DNA from: Arthrobacter sp. DNA4
GTDB taxonomy: Bacteria; Actinomycetota; Actinomycetes; Actinomycetales; Micrococcaceae
Assembly (NCBI RefSeq): GCF_024362385.1
Contig: NZ_CP101466.1
Location: 4,493,567-4,557,566, forward strand
Length of the DNA: 64,000 nucleotides
Reading direction: 5' to 3'
Shown here: one piece after another, positions 46,874-56,689 of the stretch
Layout of the letters: each line of letters begins with the position of its first letter
How positions within the stretch are numbered: the stretch's first letter is position 1
Translations under genes and position numbers: made by a program
Notes under the pieces: generated by a model
What the model saw: only the letters and a program-made list of their open reading frames with translations
Databases searched by the model: none
What the model was told of the DNA's origin: nothing

Positions 46874-47033
46874 AGTTCCTTAAGCTTGGCAGAAACCAGC
46901 GCCTTGGCAGTCCAAAAAAGCGTCACGATCCGCGCTGATTCGTCTTCCCCTCCGGAAAGTGCGTCATATCCCGTCCATGTTGGTGTCATGTTCCGGTCAT
47001 CACGGGAGGGCAACAGTCGTTAGAGTGGACTCC

Positions 47034-47582
47034 ATGGCCCATCCAGTACCGAGCGCTCCAGGCAGGAGGACAAACGCACCATTGCCGTCGGCAATCGGTG
47101 CGCACGTTGCCCCTGCCCAGCAGTCGGCACCGGCATCGCTGCCAACGGTGGAGGAAGTGTCGGCGGGCGGCGTTGTGGTGGACACGTCCGACGCCGAATT
47201 GAGGGTGGCGATTATCGCCCGCCTTAACAGGGGTGGACGCCTCGAGTGGTGCCTGCCCAAGGGCCATCCGGAGGGCAAGGAAAACAACGAAGAGGCTGCG
47301 GTCCGGGAAATCGCCGAGGAAACCGGCATCGAGGGCATCATCCTGGCACCGCTGGGCAGCATCGACTACTGGTTCACCGTCAGCGGCCACCGGGTCCATA
47401 AGACCGTGCACCATTACCTGCTGCGTGCCACGGGCGGCGAGCTGACCATCGAGAACGATCCCGACCAGGAAGCCGTGGATGTGGCCTGGGTGCCGATCCA
47501 GGAGTTGGCCCGGAAGCTGTCCTTCCCCAACGAACGCCGCATCGCCGACCTCGCCCGTGAGGTCCTGCCCGGACACCTTTAA
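47034..47582 (+). CDS. NUDIX hydrolase
   Basis: A hydrolase of 182 residues. The Nudix box reads GHPEGKENNEEAAVREIAEE followed by TGI, with all key residues present. A Pro/Ala-rich N-terminus of about 45 residues precedes it. The substrate is unknown. Its place between cca and murJ is usual in actinobacteria. Start chosen at ATG 47034, with only a weak GA-rich ribosome binding site. Confidence 0.9.
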   Translation: MAHPVPSAPGRRTNAPLPSAIGAHVAPAQQSAPASLPTVEEVSAGGVVVDTSDAELRVAIIARLNRGGRLEWCLPKGHPEGKENNEEAAVREIAEETGIEGIILAPLGSIDYWFTVSGHRVHKTVHHYLLRATGGELTIENDPDQEAVDVAWVPIQELARKLSFPNERRIADLAREVLPGHL

Positions 47583-47633
47583 GCCCGGACGCCGCCGTCG
47601 CCGTTGCGGTGTTAAGTGCGCGCGGGTGAGACG

Positions 47634-49763
47634 ATGAAGTCGATGTCAGCTACCAACTTCCCTTCCGACCGGTCCGGCCGACCCGATGACGCCGCGCCCG
47701 ATGGCGTACCCCCTGAGCCGGCGGCACCGGACCTTGCGGAGCCTGCAGCAGCAGGCGTCAGCGAGACCCGTTCCAGCGCCATCATGGCTGCCGGGACGCT
47801 CGTGTCACGTTTCCTGGGCTTCGCCAAGACCTGGATGCTCGGCACCGCCCTTGGCCTCGGTTCAACGGTCAATGACACGTTCATCAATGCCAACAACCTG
47901 CCCAACCTGATCTTCCTCCTGGTGGCCGGCGGAGTGTTCAATGCCGTGCTGGTCCCGCAGATCATTAAGGCCAGCAAGGCTCCGGACAGGGGAGCGGACT
48001 ACATCAGCCGGTTGCTGACGCTGGCTGTCCTGCTCCTCTTCGGCCTGACAGCACTGGTTACCTTGGCGGCGCCTGGGGTCATCGAACTGACCACGCAGGG
48101 GTACTCGCCACAGCAGAAGGCCCTCGCTGTCACCTTTGCGTTCTGGTGCCTGCCGCAGATCTTCTTCTACGGCCTCTACGCGCTGCTCACCCAGGTCCTG
48201 AACGCCAACGGCGCATTCGGCCCTGCCATGTGGGCGCCCATCCTGAACAACGTGGTGGCCATCGCCGGCCTGGGGATGTTCATTTGGATCTTTGGCACCA
48301 ATGACGTCAATACCCACACCCTGGACAACTGGGGTTCCACGCAGACACTGTTGGTGGCGGGGTTCTCCACCATTGGCGTGCTGTCCCAGACGGCCATCCT
48401 GCTGGTGCCGGTCTTCCGGTTGAAACTCGGACTCCGACCCCGGTTCGGCTGGCGGGGCGTGGGACTTGGCCACGCTGCCAAGCTGAGCGTGTGGACGCTC
48501 CTGACGGCCGCCGTCGGGCAGCTGGCCTTCCTGTATGTCATGCGCATCGCCACCATCCCCGGCGCTGAACGCATCCGGCTGCAGGAGGCAGGGGACCCGG
48601 CCGCGTCCACCCTGCCCGGCAACGCCGTCCTCGAGGTGGCCAGCCAGCTGTACCTGCTGCCGCACTCGATCATCGCGCTGTCCCTGGCCACCGTGCTGTT
48701 CAACCGCATGACCCGCGCCTCCCAGGAGGGCAACCGGGCCGAACTGCGGGATGCGCTCTCGCACGGTCTGCGGACCATGGCCGTGGCCACCGTCTTTGGT
48801 GCCCTGGCGCTGTTTGCCCTGGCAGGTCCGCTGGGCATGTTCTTCTCAGGCGGCAAGGTGCAGGACGGCGTCATGCTGGCCCAGACGCTGACCATCCTGG
48901 CCCTCAGCACCCCGTTCATGAGTGCCAACTTCATGATGTCCCGCGTGTTCTACGCCAACGAGGACGCCCGCACCCCGTTCTACGTGCAGCTGCTCCTGGC
49001 AGTGGTCTACGTGGCCGGTGCGTTTGCAATCCAGTTCCTGCCGGTGGGCCAGATCATCTATGCCATCGCCGTCCTCTACATGGTGGGCAACATCCTCTCT
49101 GTAGTCATCAGCGCATTCTTCCTGCGCCGCATGCTGGGGCACCTCGATGGTCCGCGGATCGCCAACTCGTACATCCGCATGGGGTATGCGGCCCTGGGCT
49201 CGGCCATTGCCGGCGCAGGCGCCCTGTGGCTCATGGGCAGCTACAACCCGGACGGCTTCGCGTGGAGCGGCCGCCTCCAGGCACTCGTGACGCTCGCCGT
49301 CGTCGGGCCCGTCATGCTGGCCGTCTACTTCCTGCTCCTCCGGGTGTTCCGCGTCTCTGAGCTCAGCGACATGCTGCGGCCCCTGCTGGGACGGTTTGGC
49401 CGGGGCGGCCAGGCCCCTGCTCCGGAAGCCGGGGACGCGTCGTCGCCCTCTCCTTCTGTAGGGTCCTCCACTGGCCGCGGAAACCATCCCGAGCGGGCCA
49501 CCACCTCCGTGGACACTGGCCTCATTCCCAGGATTTCCGGCGAGTTCGACGCCGTCTCGTTCCGTGCGGGCCCGGACCCCCAGCGTGGGGCCCGCCGCCC
49601 GGAACCGTACGACGCCGGCCCGCCGCAGGGTGCCGAAGGCGCCTACCTGCCGGGTGAGGACCAGCCCAGCACGGCCCGTGGAGGACTGCTCAGCGAACAG
49701 ATTCCCCTTCCCGGTAAGCGGACCTACCAGGGGAAGTGGCGAGAACCCGTTTTTCAGCAGTAG
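47634..49763 (+). CDS. murJ: Lipid II flippase MurJ
   Basis: A membrane protein of about 709 residues with some 14 segments. It moves lipid II across the membrane for peptidoglycan synthesis. AAGTLVSRFLGFAKTWMLGT near 49-68 is the MVF/MurJ opening, and NNLPNLIFLLVAGGVFNAVL follows. A cytoplasmic tail of about 145 residues, rich in Pro and Gly, follows the last segment. In mycobacteria MurJ carries a fused pseudokinase; here the kinase-like part is a separate gene just downstream. Starts at 47616 (GTG) and 47643 (ATG) are also possible. Confidence 0.93.
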   Translation: MKSMSATNFPSDRSGRPDDAAPDGVPPEPAAPDLAEPAAAGVSETRSSAIMAAGTLVSRFLGFAKTWMLGTALGLGSTVNDTFINANNLPNLIFLLVAGGVFNAVLVPQIIKASKAPDRGADYISRLLTLAVLLLFGLTALVTLAAPGVIELTTQGYSPQQKALAVTFAFWCLPQIFFYGLYALLTQVLNANGAFGPAMWAPILNNVVAIAGLGMFIWIFGTNDVNTHTLDNWGSTQTLLVAGFSTIGVLSQTAILLVPVFRLKLGLRPRFGWRGVGLGHAAKLSVWTLLTAAVGQLAFLYVMRIATIPGAERIRLQEAGDPAASTLPGNAVLEVASQLYLLPHSIIALSLATVLFNRMTRASQEGNRAELRDALSHGLRTMAVATVFGALALFALAGPLGMFFSGGKVQDGVMLAQTLTILALSTPFMSANFMMSRVFYANEDARTPFYVQLLLAVVYVAGAFAIQFLPVGQIIYAIAVLYMVGNILSVVISAFFLRRMLGHLDGPRIANSYIRMGYAALGSAIAGAGALWLMGSYNPDGFAWSGRLQALVTLAVVGPVMLAVYFLLLRVFRVSELSDMLRPLLGRFGRGGQAPAPEAGDASSPSPSVGSSTGRGNHPERATTSVDTGLIPRISGEFDAVSFRAGPDPQRGARRPEPYDAGPPQGAEGAYLPGEDQPSTARGGLLSEQIPLPGKRTYQGKWREPVFQQ

Positions 49764-49947
49764 CGCAAGCGTAAAAGTAAATCCCGTGCGCTGCGGCGCC
49801 CGTCTTCTCCGCAGCCGCCGGGAGCGGATCGGCTAGGATCGAACAGGTACAGGGGTAGTTGCATTCAGGGCAGGCCGTGCGACGCGGGCACCTGAAGGGC
49901 GGTTGCGTCATCGAGGCCGGCAATCCCGGACAGTCTAGGAGGAACAC

Positions 49948-51627
49948 GTGTCCAACCCGATCGATGTCGGATCAGTACTGGGCGGCCGCTACAAGGTCAC
50001 CGCCACAGTGTTGGCCTCGCACGACCACGATCTGGTGCTGGATGGTGTGGACCAGGTCCTCAACCGCCCGGTCAGCATCCTGGTTGCCGGACCGGAGAAC
50101 ACGGAGCAGGTTGCACAGAGCGCCCGCGAAGTGGCCACCGGCGAACGTCCCGGAACGGTGCAGGTCCTGGACCTTGGCGTAACCGAGGACGCCACCTACC
50201 TCATCACCAACCACACTTCGGCCGCCGACCTCCTGGACCTGGTTGTGGCCCCCAATCCGCCCTACGTGGAGCCGTTCTTCACGGACACGCTGGGCAGTGA
50301 AATCTTCGGACAGGCGCGGTCGCACGAACCCGAACCGTACGACGAGGAAGACCACGTCGAGGCAGGCTACATCAGCTACGCCGATTCGCACCCCAACCAG
50401 GTTGATCCCTACCGTTCTGCTCCCGACCGGCCGGCTCCTGCCCGGTCGGCTCCTGCCGTCCCGCCCAGGCCTCCGGTCCGGCCCGCAGCCCAGCAGCCGG
50501 CTTCAACGGGCCGCACTGGCGCGGCTGCCGCCGGTGCGGGCGCTGCCGCGGCAGCTGCTGGTGCCGCGGCTGCTGGTGCCGCGGCCCCCGCGACGAAGAC
50601 GGGGACGGGCTCCTCACGGACCGATCCCGATGCCACCGCCGCGCAGCCTGTGGCCCACAATGCTGCAACCACGTCCGAGCGTTCAGCCTCCGCAGACGCG
50701 GACACCGGCCCGAACGATACCGCTGCTGTGGCCCACACTGCGGCAGGAGCCCAGCCTTCAGCCGGGGAACGCAAGCCCAAGGTGTCCCTCTGGTCCAATG
50801 ACGACTACGCCCAGGCGGGCGACCAGGACCACTACGAAGACACAGACGAGGCACCGGAGGAACCCCGCCCGGTCAAGAGCAAGTCAGCGCTCTTCGCCCG
50901 CGCCGCAGCACCCGCTGCCGCCGGTGTGTCGTTTGCTGACCGCGACGACTACGACGATGACCGTGATGAGTCCGAAAACCAGCCCCGGTCGATGCGCTGG
51001 CTGGTTGGGGGACTGCTGGCTGTAGTACTGATCGCCGGCCTGATCTTCGCCGTGACCAACCTGGGAAGCCTCTTCACGTCGGAACCGCAGGCCAAGCCGA
51101 CGGCTGCCCCTATTACCAGTAGCGCCCAGCAGAACTCTGCACCGGCAACGCAGGCAGCCCCGTCCGCGCCCCCGGTCGTCCCGCCGGCCATCGAAAGTGT
51201 CACCCGCCAGGGGAACTTTGATTTCGCCGCGACCTTTGACGGTGACCTGGTCAAGGCATATGACGGCAATGCCGCCAGCTACTGGTCGGACATGGAGTTC
51301 GCAACGGAGAACTGGGGGGGCCTGGCTCCCCAGGGTGTCCCGCTGGTTGTGAAGTTGAAGGGCACTGCCACCATCTCTTCCATCACGCTCTCCCAGCTCG
51401 GAGGATCGGGCGGCAACATCACCGTTTACACCAACGACCGGCCTTCCATGGACGGAGCCAAGGCAGTGGGGACAAACAGCTTCACGTCCACAGACTTGAA
51501 CATGCCCCTTTCGGAACCCGTCCAGGCGCAGTACGTCATCGTCTCGATCAATGCGCTGCCCAAGCTTGCGGCCCCCAAGACCCGGTACGGCTACGGTCTC
51601 CGGCTCGCCGAAATCAAGGTCCAGTAG
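49948..51627 (+). CDS. Pseudokinase-like membrane protein with extracellular domain
   Basis: A protein of 559 residues. The first 100 residues resemble a protein kinase N-lobe (VLGGRYKVTATVLASHDHDL) but lack a lysine-bearing VAIK motif and the catalytic HRD and DFG. A long Pro/Ala-rich linker follows, then one membrane segment at about 350-370. The extracellular C-terminal domain (FDGDLVKAYDGNAASYWSD to the end) is discoidin/sugar-binding-like. It matches the pseudokinase plus extracellular part of mycobacterial MurJ (Rv3910) as a separate gene, so a role in controlling MurJ is likely but inferred. AGGAGG precedes the GTG. Confidence 0.8.
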   Translation: MSNPIDVGSVLGGRYKVTATVLASHDHDLVLDGVDQVLNRPVSILVAGPENTEQVAQSAREVATGERPGTVQVLDLGVTEDATYLITNHTSAADLLDLVVAPNPPYVEPFFTDTLGSEIFGQARSHEPEPYDEEDHVEAGYISYADSHPNQVDPYRSAPDRPAPARSAPAVPPRPPVRPAAQQPASTGRTGAAAAGAGAAAAAAGAAAAGAAAPATKTGTGSSRTDPDATAAQPVAHNAATTSERSASADADTGPNDTAAVAHTAAGAQPSAGERKPKVSLWSNDDYAQAGDQDHYEDTDEAPEEPRPVKSKSALFARAAAPAAAGVSFADRDDYDDDRDESENQPRSMRWLVGGLLAVVLIAGLIFAVTNLGSLFTSEPQAKPTAAPITSSAQQNSAPATQAAPSAPPVVPPAIESVTRQGNFDFAATFDGDLVKAYDGNAASYWSDMEFATENWGGLAPQGVPLVVKLKGTATISSITLSQLGGSGGNITVYTNDRPSMDGAKAVGTNSFTSTDLNMPLSEPVQAQYVIVSINALPKLAAPKTRYGYGLRLAEIKVQ

Positions 51628-51649
51628 CGCTCAGTCGCAATAGTGCAGA

Positions 51650-51681
51650 CCTGCTGCTGGAATCCAGTCCATAGCAGCAGG
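51650..51681 (+). terminator. Hairpin after pseudokinase-like gene
   Basis: CCTGCTGCT at 51650-51658 pairs with AGCAGCAGG at 51673-51681. No T-tract follows. It separates the murJ operon from trxB. Confidence 0.5.
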
Positions 51682-51756
51682 GAATGTAGTCTACAAAGAG
51701 CGCCCTGCGACGTCTGGACTTCTGCCTCCTGCGATGGCCCACGGTGTCCGGGCGCT

Positions 51757-51782
51757 GGAATATTCAGCACCCGGACACAGTT
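51757..51782 (+). promoter_or_regulatory. SigR/SigH-type promoter of trxB-trxA
   Basis: GGAAT at 51757-51761 is followed after 18 bp by GTT at 51780-51782, an exact match to the Streptomyces SigR consensus GGAAT-N18-GTT. The trxBA operon is a known SigR target there, induced by thiol oxidation. It lies about 60 bp before the trxB start. Confidence 0.75.
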
Positions 51783-51842
51783 GTGCCATGTGGCCGGCCT
51801 CCACGGGGAGGCGAGTCGAACAAGGAAGAGGTTCACGGTCCA

Positions 51843-52799
51843 GTGACCATCGAAGAGAAGACGGCGTCGGACGTTCGCGACGTCATTATTGTGGGCTCAG
51901 GTCCGGCGGGCTACACGGCCGCCGTCTACACAGCCAGGGCAAACCTCAAGCCTTTGCTGCTGGCTGGTTCGGTAACCGCCGGCGGCGAACTGATGAACAC
52001 CACGGACGTGGAAAACTATCCCGGGTTCCCGGAAGGCATCATGGGCCCGGACCTGATGGAAAACTTCGAGAAGCAGGCGGCACGGTTCGGGACGGAGATC
52101 CAGTTCGAGGATGTAACTGCCCTTGAGCTCGACGGCCCCGTCAAGACGGTCACCATCGCTACGGGGGAGACCTTCAAGGCAAAGGCTGTCATTCTCTCCA
52201 CGGGCTCTGCGTACCGGGAATTGGGTCTGCCCAATGAGAAGCGGCTCTCGGGCCACGGTGTGAGCTGGTGCGCAACCTGCGATGGTTTCTTCTTCAAGGA
52301 CCAGGACATCGCTGTTATCGGCGGCGGCGACTCCGCCATGGAAGAGGCGCTGTTCCTTACCAAGTTCGCGAAATCGGTAACGGTTGTCCACCGACGTGAC
52401 TCGTTGAAGGCATCAAAGATCATGGCCGACCGCGCACTCGCCCACGAAAAGATCAACTTCGTCTGGAACAGCACCGTCGATGACGTCCTGGGAACGGACA
52501 AGGTGACCGGTCTGCGGCTGAAGAACCTCTTGGACGGTTCCCTGTCCGACCTTCCCGTGACGGGCGTATTTGTCGCCATCGGCAATGACCCCCGCACCGA
52601 CCTCGTCAAGGACGTCCTGGATCTGACACCGGAGGGAACCATTGCCGTAGAGGGGAGGAGCTCCCGGACCAGTCTCCCGGGTGTCTTCGCGGCCGGTGAC
52701 GTTGTGGATCCCACCTACCGCCAGGCGATTACCGCCTCGGGTTCGGGATGTGTTGCAGCCATCGATGTTGAACACTACCTGGCAGACCTGCCCGCATAA
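51843..52799 (+). CDS. trxB: Thioredoxin reductase
   Basis: A flavoenzyme of 318 residues that reduces thioredoxin with NADPH. The FAD motif is [13 protein letters not shown] near 14-26. The redox-active CATC is at about 143-146 ([10 protein letters not shown]), the NADPH motif is [12 protein letters not shown], and [14 protein letters not shown] is near the end. The GTG start (VTIEEK) is the only good one; GGAAGAGG lies about 12 nt upstream. It forms an operon with trxA 34 bp downstream. Confidence 0.95.
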   Translation: MTIEEKTASDVRDVIIVGSGPAGYTAAVYTARANLKPLLLAGSVTAGGELMNTTDVENYPGFPEGIMGPDLMENFEKQAARFGTEIQFEDVTALELDGPVKTVTIATGETFKAKAVILSTGSAYRELGLPNEKRLSGHGVSWCATCDGFFFKDQDIAVIGGGDSAMEEALFLTKFAKSVTVVHRRDSLKASKIMADRALAHEKINFVWNSTVDDVLGTDKVTGLRLKNLLDGSLSDLPVTGVFVAIGNDPRTDLVKDVLDLTPEGTIAVEGRSSRTSLPGVFAAGDVVDPTYRQAITASGSGCVAAIDVEHYLADLPA

Positions 52800-52833
52800 T
52801 CTGCCACTGTTATTCGAAGAGAAAGAAAAGGTT

Positions 52834-53160
52834 ATGAGCAACGCAAAAGATGTAACTGATGCAAGTTTCAGCACCGATGTCCTGTCCGCCGATAAGCCGG
52901 TAATCGTTGACTTCTGGGCCGAATGGTGCGGCCCCTGCCGCAAGCTCGGTCCCATCCTGGATGAAATTGCGGTTGAGTACGGCGAGAAGGTTGACGTGGT
53001 CAAAGTCAACGTCGACGACAACCCTGCCATTGCTGCCCAGTACGGAATTACTTCCATTCCTGCTGTCTACCTCTTCCAGGGTGGTGAAGTGAAGAACACC
53101 GTTATCGGTGCCAAGCCGAAGCAGTTCTTCGAAAAGGAATTCTCTGACGTTCTGTCCTGA
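52834..53160 (+). CDS. trxA: Thioredoxin
   Basis: A thiol-disulfide carrier of 108 residues with active site WCGPC at residues 31-35 (cysteines 32 and 35), preceded by VIVDFWAE. The cis-Pro region is ITSIPAVYLF. It is reduced by the product of trxB and serves reductases and oxidant defence. Full length for the family. It is followed by a hairpin terminator. Confidence 0.96.
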   Translation: MSNAKDVTDASFSTDVLSADKPVIVDFWAEWCGPCRKLGPILDEIAVEYGEKVDVVKVNVDDNPAIAAQYGITSIPAVYLFQGGEVKNTVIGAKPKQFFEKEFSDVLS

Positions 53161-53201
53161 TCTTGGACGGGCCCTGCAGGGTTCGATGTAGGAGTTTTCG
53201 G

Positions 53202-53237
53202 AAAGTGGCCATTGCCTTGGGGCGGTGGCCACTTTTT
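53202..53237 (+). terminator. Rho-independent terminator of trxA
   Basis: AAAGTGGCC at 53202-53210 pairs with GGCCACTTT at 53227-53235, and a T run follows to 53237. A classic intrinsic terminator just after the trxA stop. Confidence 0.88.
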
Positions 53238-53338
53238 GCATGTTTACTCCATTCTGGTAGTCATCTCGCTAAACGGGTGACGTAGACTTTACCGGGTGTG
53301 CTGTTCCGACGCCCGCGCTGTCGTGGCCTTTGCCGGTG

Positions 53339-53354
53339 CGTTTCACGTGAAACA
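53339..53354. other. parS site 1
   Basis: CGTTTCACGTGAAACA, 15 of 16 match to the universal parS TGTTTCACGTGAAACA; the inner 14-bp palindrome is perfect. Confidence 0.92.
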
Positions 53355-53648
53355 CGACCAGCGCGGAACTTTTCTCTGCGAACCGCGCCGCTTCACAACC
53401 CGGAGCCGGCTGCCCTGAGGCGCATGAGTGTCCGGGGCCTCACCTGAGGCCAGCCACCCTTGCGCGTGCGCGTATGCCCGCAGCGCCAGCAGAGTGCTCC
53501 GGCGATTGATGAACGGGAAAAATCATCAAGTACGCTTGCGACGCACTATGCCCCCAACGCCGGGGGTGCCCCTGCTTGGAGCACTCAGCACCATTGAAGG
53601 CGGCGGGTTCCTCTCCTACCGGTGAACCCGTGACGGTCAGCCGGCAAC

Positions 53649-53664
53649 CGTTTCACGTGAAACA
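53649..53664. other. parS site 2
   Basis: CGTTTCACGTGAAACA, 15 of 16 match, perfect inner palindrome. Confidence 0.92.
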
Positions 53665-54432
53665 TGCTGCGCCTCATGCCTCACCATCTGTCCGCCAGGC
53701 ATCGGGCATGCTCAGCTTCGCACCACGGAGCAAGTCACCTTCAAGCAGGAATAACACGAGAAAAGTCCACACATATCGCGGGCGTATCGAGCGGAACTGA
53801 GTTGGCTCCGACTTCAACGGGAAAATAGCTCTTCGTCCAGGCACATAAATCCAATGCCCAGCCTGTTTCCTGCGCCATTACAGAAGGGGGCTATCCGCAT
53901 CAGTGACGTATGTGCCAGAGTCGAAGTTAAGGGACCTGGATAAGAACCTTGCGCATCGGCAGGGCTGGACGAGCGCCGAACACCAGATTTTTAGATGCGC
54001 GGATCCGGATCGGACGCGGCTGGACAGGACGCGTGCCGATGTAGATCAGGTAGCCTAGGGGAGCGTGCTCAAGGGTCAGGTACAGAGGACGCCGAGTCAC
54101 GGCTCCAGTCGACGATAGGTCCCCCTAGCTTGGCCATCATCTTGCGTACAAAGGGGCCCCGGAGGTCGTCTGCCGGATACACAGGCCCTTACCCGCACAG
54201 ATCCGTAGCGGGCGATCCTCCAACCGCCACAAATGGTTGCGGCTCGGCATAGCAAGTGACAATCAAGGCCGCGGTTGTGAGGACCGGGCCCGAAGGAAGT
54301 TTACCCAATAGATTTGATCGTCTGTCTGCCTTTTGGCGGATGCCCGATGTCCATTCGCAGGTTCAGAAGCAGTTCCATCACGCCGTTGGGGACTCGGACC
54401 GGATCGCGCCTGCGCTCCAGTTAATCCTGTAC

Positions 54433-54448
54433 TGTTTCACGTGAAACA
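54433..54448. other. parS site 3
   Basis: TGTTTCACGTGAAACA, a perfect 16 of 16 match to the consensus. It is only 21 bp from site 4. Confidence 0.95.
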
Positions 54449-54469
54449 CGCCACTGGCGACCACCGGTA

Positions 54470-54485
54470 TGTTTCACGTGAAACG
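54470..54485. other. parS site 4
   Basis: TGTTTCACGTGAAACG, 15 of 16 match; paired closely with site 3. Confidence 0.93.
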
Positions 54486-55068
54486 GCGACCCTGAACACT
54501 GGGGCGCAGCTCTCTGCGAGGTCGAATAAGGTCTCCGCCACGGCTTTATCGCATTGAAGAGAGAGCGGGACCACGCCGACTCGTGGCAGTGGGAAGCGAT
54601 TGGCATCACCGCCGACTAGCAAAGCGACCGCCGCCCCCGATAACAGGGGGACCGGCCGCGATCCAACCGGCTACCCGCCCTGGATCCGGCTGCCCAAATA
54701 CGGCGCGTGCGGGGCAATGGTGGACCGCCGGCAGCCCCTGTAGGCCCCCGCCCCAGGAACCAACTATCGTGTGGGCTCCTCAGCGACGCCTCATCCCGCT
54801 CGAGTGTTCACTGGTAGAGCATGCTCGTCCTATGCACGGTGGCGGAGCGCAGCGATGAATACCTGCCGCCGCCCTGAGCATGCATCCCTGGCAGGCAAAT
54901 AGGAGTCCGCTCGAAGCACTCACAGCACATACCGATACGCCCCTCTATCCTACGCCGAGGCCCAGCCAACGGCTTGGGACATCGCCCGGAGGAACAGGGC
55001 TGAATACGACGACCCCTCCGCTGGGCCTGTCGCTGGACCATACCCCTAGGCGGCTGAGGGCTGTGATC

Positions 55069-55124
55069 TTATCCACACTGTTATCCACAACATAGCATCG
55101 TGCCATTCCACAGACTTATCCACA
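55069..55124 (+). other. Cluster of three DnaA boxes in the island
   Basis: Exact TTATCCACA occurs at 55069-55077, 55081-55089 and 55116-55124, all in one orientation within 56 bp. Clustered, same-strand boxes of the best consensus type are rare by chance in a high-G+C sequence. Confidence 0.8.
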
Positions 55125-55325
55125 ACCCTGCGGCTTCGCTGAGTCTGAGCCAGCTGGATTCGATGCGGGGCCCGTGGCTGGCCTGACTCATACTGGACAC
55201 TTGTGCTGTGATCTGTCTGACGCGGCATGGTTTCATCTGGTCCACTAGGCTCGCTGCGATGGTTCTTAGGTAACCAATTTGAGTCGACCTTGCGCGATCC
55301 GCGCCCTGGTGCGGTGAGCGCGAGC

Positions 55326-55341
55326 TGTTTCACGTGAAACA
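55326..55341. other. parS site 5
   Basis: TGTTTCACGTGAAACA, a perfect 16 of 16 match; 200 bp beyond the DnaA-box cluster. Confidence 0.95.
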
Positions 55342-55439
55342 TCCCCGCACACAGGCGGCGTTACCTGCTCCACCTCCCTAGGCGTCCAGCCGCGCCCAAC
55401 GGCTTGCAGCAGTCACTGGGGCTAGTCCCCGTCAACTGT

Positions 55440-55493
55440 GGGCAGACGATATCCCCATGGTTATCCACAGGGATATCCACTGGGCATCTGCCC
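55440..55493. other. DnaA box within nested inverted repeats
   Basis: TTATCCACA at 55461-55469 sits in the loop of a nested inverted repeat. The outer arms are GGGCAGA at 55440-55446 and TCTGCCC at 55487-55493; the inner arms are GATATCCC at 55448-55455 and GGGATATC at 55470-55477. A cruciform or a dimer binding site is possible. Confidence 0.6.
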
Positions 55494-56403
55494 TTCTCAT
55501 CACGGTAAGAACGGGTCCTGCAGCACCTGGGCCCGGGCGACCAGAAATGCGGGGGGCCGCCGGGAAGACTGCTCGCCGGCAGGTGATCCGACTAGAAGAC
55601 AGCTTTTCCAGAGAACAGGGGGAAACTCCTGCCCCGACAAGAAGACTGCACGTCCGCCGGGTCAGCCGCCTACCCGCGCGCTTGCGGGACACCTGCAGGC
55701 TCACTACCGATAACCAGCTACGCTGCATCCCTGAGACAGCAAGAGGCCTAGGGGGAGGGCTAGCCCGAGACATGAGCTGGAGCCGTCCGTATGGGCCGGT
55801 AATAGGAGCGGGGCTCTCCTCGAATGTCATATACGGAGGCCTCTTGCAGCACGCGGCGGGTCGCTCAAGGAGCTCGCCAGGCCCACAGGTAGGGGCTACG
55901 TCCCTGAGCATAGCCCTCCAGGGCCAACGATATTGGACGCGCGCACCAGTTGGTGGGGCTGATGTCGCCCCCTACATAAGAACACCATGGAGAGCATGGT
56001 CAGAGGGCCCGAGTCCGAAGCATAGGCTTTCTATTTACCTGCGGGCGGGGTACCGGCTCTGAATCTGCCACCTGACCGGGTCAGAGCGATCTCCAAGGGG
56101 AGACGAGCCCTAGCGCGTAAACACTTCAAGGCAGGCCACCCTACATCCCCGCGGCTTGTATCCCGGGCTGTCACCCGGACCACCGCGTATAGAGGCATAG
56201 CTACTGTCGCTCCCGGTCGATACCAGGTGGCGAGTAACTGAGACCAACTGAGTAGCACGTCAGTTTTACCGAGGACTCGGGCGTGCTGATGCCTATTGAG
56301 AATTCATGGGCCCTTGTGGACGGGGGTATCCGCCTGCAATGCCCTCTCTCTGCCGTGACTACAGCTAGCTAGTTAGTTCTCCTACATGACGCAGCGTATC
56401 GCT

Positions 56404-56419
56404 TGTTTCACGCGAAACG
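56404..56419. other. parS-like site 6 (variant)
   Basis: TGTTTCACGCGAAACG has a T-to-C change in the central CACGTG, which breaks the palindrome. ParB binding may be weaker. Confidence 0.7.
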
Positions 56420-56630
56420 CGTTGGCATGGCAAAGAAAGTAGCTTTACCTATGAAGACGAGCCTCCGTACGATAGCGATCCACTTGGATTCGTGCTTCAA
56501 ATGGAGACCTCTGAGTGCGGTCCTCGGCGGTGGACGCCAGAGGAGGGGTGCAGAACCTTATGGGACGATCCCGTGCTCGGCCGACAAGTGCCGGCCCGCA
56601 TCCACGGAGGGTAGTCGAGGTGCAGTGGAA

Positions 56631-56646
56631 TGTTTCACGTGAAACG
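56631..56646. other. parS site 7
   Basis: TGTTTCACGTGAAACG, 15 of 16 match; 27 bp from site 8. Confidence 0.93.
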
Positions 56647-56673
56647 CTGCAGTCGCCACCATGGGCCACTGTA

Positions 56674-56689
56674 TGTTTCACGTGAAACC
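56674..56689. other. parS site 8
   Basis: TGTTTCACGTGAAACC, 15 of 16 match; paired with site 7. Confidence 0.93.

Noticed and set aside
55266..55272. Single TTAGGTA in the parS island
   Set aside because: An isolated copy without neighbours or a downstream gene; treated as chance and not as part of the EPS regulon.
55432..56062. Open frames of 159 and 201 codons on opposite strands in the parS island
   Set aside because: They overlap each other, run through a DnaA box and nested repeats, have no ribosome binding site and no recognisable family. In G+C-rich DNA such frames arise by chance.
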